From Ipomoea triloba (lineage: Eukaryota > Streptophyta > Magnoliopsida > Solanales > Convolvulaceae): a stretch of 64,000 nucleotides of DNA. Shown piece after piece: positions 61,551 through 64,000 of the stretch. Position 1 is the stretch's first letter. Each line of letters begins with the position of its first letter. The notes under the pieces were generated by a model, which saw only the letters and a list, made by a program, of their open reading frames with translations, was not told the DNA's origin and searched no databases. A program made the position numbers and the translations under genes. Where the stretch lies: contig NC_044920.1 in the NCBI RefSeq assembly GCF_003576645.1, positions 425,893 through 489,892 on the forward strand, given 5' to 3'.

Positions 61551-64000
61551 TCAGACAGAATCTTAACAAGAAAAGGGGGAGGGATATCAACCCACTCCCT
61601 GCAATCTGACATAGAAGCGGCTTCCCTAGCAACAGAGTGGGCAGCACAGTTCGCAGATCGCTTAACAAAAAGGAAAGCTACATCATTAAACAACGAAGCA
61701 GACTCTTTAATATCACCAACTAAAAGACCTAAAGCAGAATGAAAAAGGTCCTCATGAATGGCATGGTAGACAGTCTGGGAATCTGTCTCAATATCAACTT
61801 CTTCCACACCCATCTCCTTCAACCAGTTTAAAGCTTCTCTTATACCCACTGCCTCCGCCTCATTCACCGTGAAGGTGCCTTGCATGTTCATGCCTTTTGC
61901 AGCAAGGAACCGCCCCTCTTCATCTCGTAGGACCATACCCAACCCCATGGTGTTGTTTGCGTAGTTAAAAGCAGCATCTGTATTAATCTTCATGCGTCCA
62001 GGTTCAGGTTTTCTCCACTGCATATTATCATCTAAGGGCCCTGGTTTATTTTCCACAATGTTTGCATTCTTCCAGTTAGCCCATAGGGAAAGAGCTTTAT
62101 GAATTACAGTCTCCATAACAAAAAGGGTGCCCTTCCAAACACGTTCATTCCTGCTGCTCCAAAGCCCATGGCATATCATGATCAATTTGCATAGCTTCTC
62201 CTCACTTAAACATCCTATGCAATCAAACAACCAGTGTGCTACCCTGTCATGGTTTTGTGACATACCTGGCAGTCCTCCCAATAGTTTATTCCATATTTGC
62301 TTTACAATATGACATTCTACAAACAAGTGGTAAGCAGATTCCACAACCCGTTCACACATATGGCACATTAAGAAGCATGGTATTTGCTTTATATTCAGAG
62401 CATCTCGTGTGGGGAGAAAAGAACATGCCATTTGCCAGCAAAATATCTTCACTCTGGGTGGCACTTGCAGTTTCCATATTTTCGTCCATGGGCGCAAATC
62501 GTCAGCTTCAGCCGCCAACAATCTGTAGCATGATTTCACAGTATAATCTCCTTTCTGACTCCAATGCCATACCCATGCATCTGGTGGCTTGCGAGAACTG
62601 ATAGGGATGCTGAGTATATTAGCAGCATCGTTTACATCAAAAATATCTCTCACACAGTCCACATCCCATCCTGTACCCTGCATATTCATCAAAGAGGAAA
62701 CCGGGGCAGCGAAAATAGATTCATGCAGCTCAGTGCTAACATAAGGTTCATGGTCGTTCTTTAACCAAGGGTCGGTTCCAATAATGGTGTTTCGGCCATC
62801 TCCCACTCGCTTCCGACAGCCCTTCTTCAACACATTTTGTACCTCAATCATGCCCCTCCATATAAATGAAGGATTACTACCAGTTTGTGCTTCAAAGTAG
62901 GAAGTTTTTGGGAAGTAGCGGGCTTTGTACACACGAGTTACTAATGATTCTGGCATCGTAAGGAGTCTCCAGGCTTGTTTCGCGAGTAAAGCTAGGTTCA
63001 TCTCTCTAAGGCATCTGAATCCCATTCCTCCTTGTGTTTTTGGAGTACACAGAGCACCCCAAGTTTTCCATTTAATGCCCTTTCCATTGCCTGTTGTTCC
63101 GGTCCACCAATATTCATTCATAATAGCCTCTATTTCCTTGCACAGGCCGACTGGTAACAAGAATACCATCATTGCATATGATGGCATCGCTTGAATCACA
63201 TTTTTTAACAGAATCTCTCTTCCTGCACGGGATAGGAATTTTGCATTCCAAGTACGAATTCTAGATAGGATTCTATCTTTTATAAAAGCTAGAATTGCCT
63301 TCTTCTTTCGACCCACTAAAGAAGGGAGGCCCAGGTATTTTCCAGATGTATCTCCTTCGCAAACTCCCAGCGAGCCGACCACCTCGTCTTTTGACTGTTG
63401 CACCACATTAGAGCTGAAGCAGATAAGAGATTTCTCATAGTTAATTTTCTGTCCAGAGGCCGCAGAATAAGTGTCTAACACCCACCTCATGCGCATGCTT
63501 TCATTCAGATTAGCTTTCAGGAACAAAAAGCTGTCGTCTGCAAATAGGAGGTGTGATATCTGTGGAGCTCCCCGCGCTACACGCACACCATGCAACATGC
63601 CAATATTTATTTGTCTATCAATGAGCGCACTTAGACCTTCAGTCACAAATAGAAATAAATACGGGGATAGGGGATCCCCTTGGCGAAGCCCTCTCCCTGG
63701 TACAATTGGCCCTATTTGACGATTTTCATGCAGGATGTGATATTGCACGGACCTCACTGTTTCAAGTAGAATGTCACACCACCGCTTACTGAAGCCCAAT
63801 TTCGCTAACACTGCTGCTAGGAAACTCCACTCCACTCTGTCGTATGCTTTGCTCATGTCCACTTTTAAAGCTGCAATACCCTCTTTTCCTTGTGTCTTTC
63901 GTTTCAAGAAATGGTGAGCCTCATAGGCTAGCATAATATTATCAGTTATTAATCTCCCTGGCACAAATGCACTCTGAGCGTTAGATATAAGGCCCTCAAG
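61535..64000 (-). CDS. LINE ORF2, RT (partial), zf-RVT and RNase H; open throughout
   Basis: The frame is open from the window edge (SNAQSAFVPGRLITDN) to TAA at 61535, about 821 codons with no break. RT shows [28 protein letters not shown] and the catalytic FADD, then YLGLPSLVGRKKK and SRAGREILLKNV. The zf-RVT region is YTVKSCYRLL to CHMCERVVESAYHLFVEC. RNase H has INTDAAFN, NEAEAVGIREAL, ETDSQ and RSANCAAHSVA, so all acidic residues and the His are kept. Upstream EN and ORF1 are outside the window. It is of the same clade type as the LINE at 36458-42976 but clearly divergent in sequence. The uninterrupted frame suggests a young, possibly active copy. Confidence 0.92.
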   Translation of the reverse strand, partial: LEGLISNAQSAFVPGRLITDNIMLAYEAHHFLKRKTQGKEGIAALKVDMSKAYDRVEWSFLAAVLAKLGFSKRWCDILLETVRSVQYHILHENRQIGPIVPGRGLRQGDPLSPYLFLFVTEGLSALIDRQINIGMLHGVRVARGAPQISHLLFADDSFLFLKANLNESMRMRWVLDTYSAASGQKINYEKSLICFSSNVVQQSKDEVVGSLGVCEGDTSGKYLGLPSLVGRKKKAILAFIKDRILSRIRTWNAKFLSRAGREILLKNVIQAMPSYAMMVFLLPVGLCKEIEAIMNEYWWTGTTGNGKGIKWKTWGALCTPKTQGGMGFRCLREMNLALLAKQAWRLLTMPESLVTRVYKARYFPKTSYFEAQTGSNPSFIWRGMIEVQNVLKKGCRKRVGDGRNTIIGTDPWLKNDHEPYVSTELHESIFAAPVSSLMNMQGTGWDVDCVRDIFDVNDAANILSIPISSRKPPDAWVWHWSQKGDYTVKSCYRLLAAEADDLRPWTKIWKLQVPPRVKIFCWQMACSFLPTRDALNIKQIPCFLMCHMCERVVESAYHLFVECHIVKQIWNKLLGGLPGMSQNHDRVAHWLFDCIGCLSEEKLCKLIMICHGLWSSRNERVWKGTLFVMETVIHKALSLWANWKNANIVENKPGPLDDNMQWRKPEPGRMKINTDAAFNYANNTMGLGMVLRDEEGRFLAAKGMNMQGTFTVNEAEAVGIREALNWLKEMGVEEVDIETDSQTVYHAIHEDLFHSALGLLVGDIKESASLFNDVAFLFVKRSANCAAHSVAREAASMSDCREWVDIPPPFLVKILSDDLMH

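Larger units (their letters stand above)
61467..64000 (-). mobile_element. Second LINE, 3' part (runs off the window)
   Basis: Contains ORF2 from the RT core to the poly-A end. Flanking DNA on the left is AT-rich, and a target duplication cannot be tested because the 5' end lies outside. Confidence 0.9.

Overview
This is a nuclear DNA window from a eudicot plant. It is AT-rich and has GT-AG introns, a nuclear tRNA-Ser gene, plant-only gene families (SBP-box, FLC-type MADS, GPI-anchored lipid transfer protein, F-box/MYND), miR156 control, and plant transposons (FAR1-type MULE, L1-type LINEs with RNase H, MITEs). The species cannot be fixed from the sequence; an asterid such as a Convolvulaceae or Solanales plant is only a guess. 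Two runs of N (302-1282 and 46221-46591) are assembly gaps, both next to homopolymers.

Layout. 1-301 holds the tail of an unrecognised reading frame. 1911-3995 (+) holds six exons of an FLC/MAF-like MADS-box gene; the MADS-domain exon is not visible and may lie in the gap or upstream. 5821-12801 is a transposon cluster joined by (TA)n tracts: a MITE made of CACCTTAAG-type motifs, then a 6.5-kb Mutator-like element carrying a FAR1/SWIM/zinc-knuckle transposase (+) and a converging ULP1-type protease gene (-) whose catalytic Cys is Ser. A tRNA-Ser(UGA) lies at 14490-14571 (-). 20979-23283 (+) is an SPL2/10/11-type SBP-box gene with a miR156 site. 25805-29182 (-) is a ten-exon gene for a three-finger RanBP2-type protein like Arabidopsis At1g67325. 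32831-34339 (-) is an LTPG1-like gene whose intron contains tandem repeats that copy its own splice donor. 36458-42976 (-) is a broken LINE with a solo LTR inside it. 43694-44331 is a GC-rich MITE with a 9-bp target duplication inserted in a minisatellite. 52191-53559 (-) is an F-box/MYND gene like At1g67340. 61467-64000 (-) is a second, apparently intact LINE ORF2 that runs off the window.

The host genes are independent transcription units, not an operon. Two concern flowering or phase change (FLC-like, SPL). The RanBP2-finger and F-box/MYND genes have Arabidopsis counterparts with nearly adjacent locus numbers, which suggests conserved microsynteny around a transposon-expanded interval. Most of the rest is repeat-derived: foldback elements, tandem arrays, microsatellites and dispersed short repeats. 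Exon borders given here were derived by eye from GT/AG sites, phase continuity and protein similarity.
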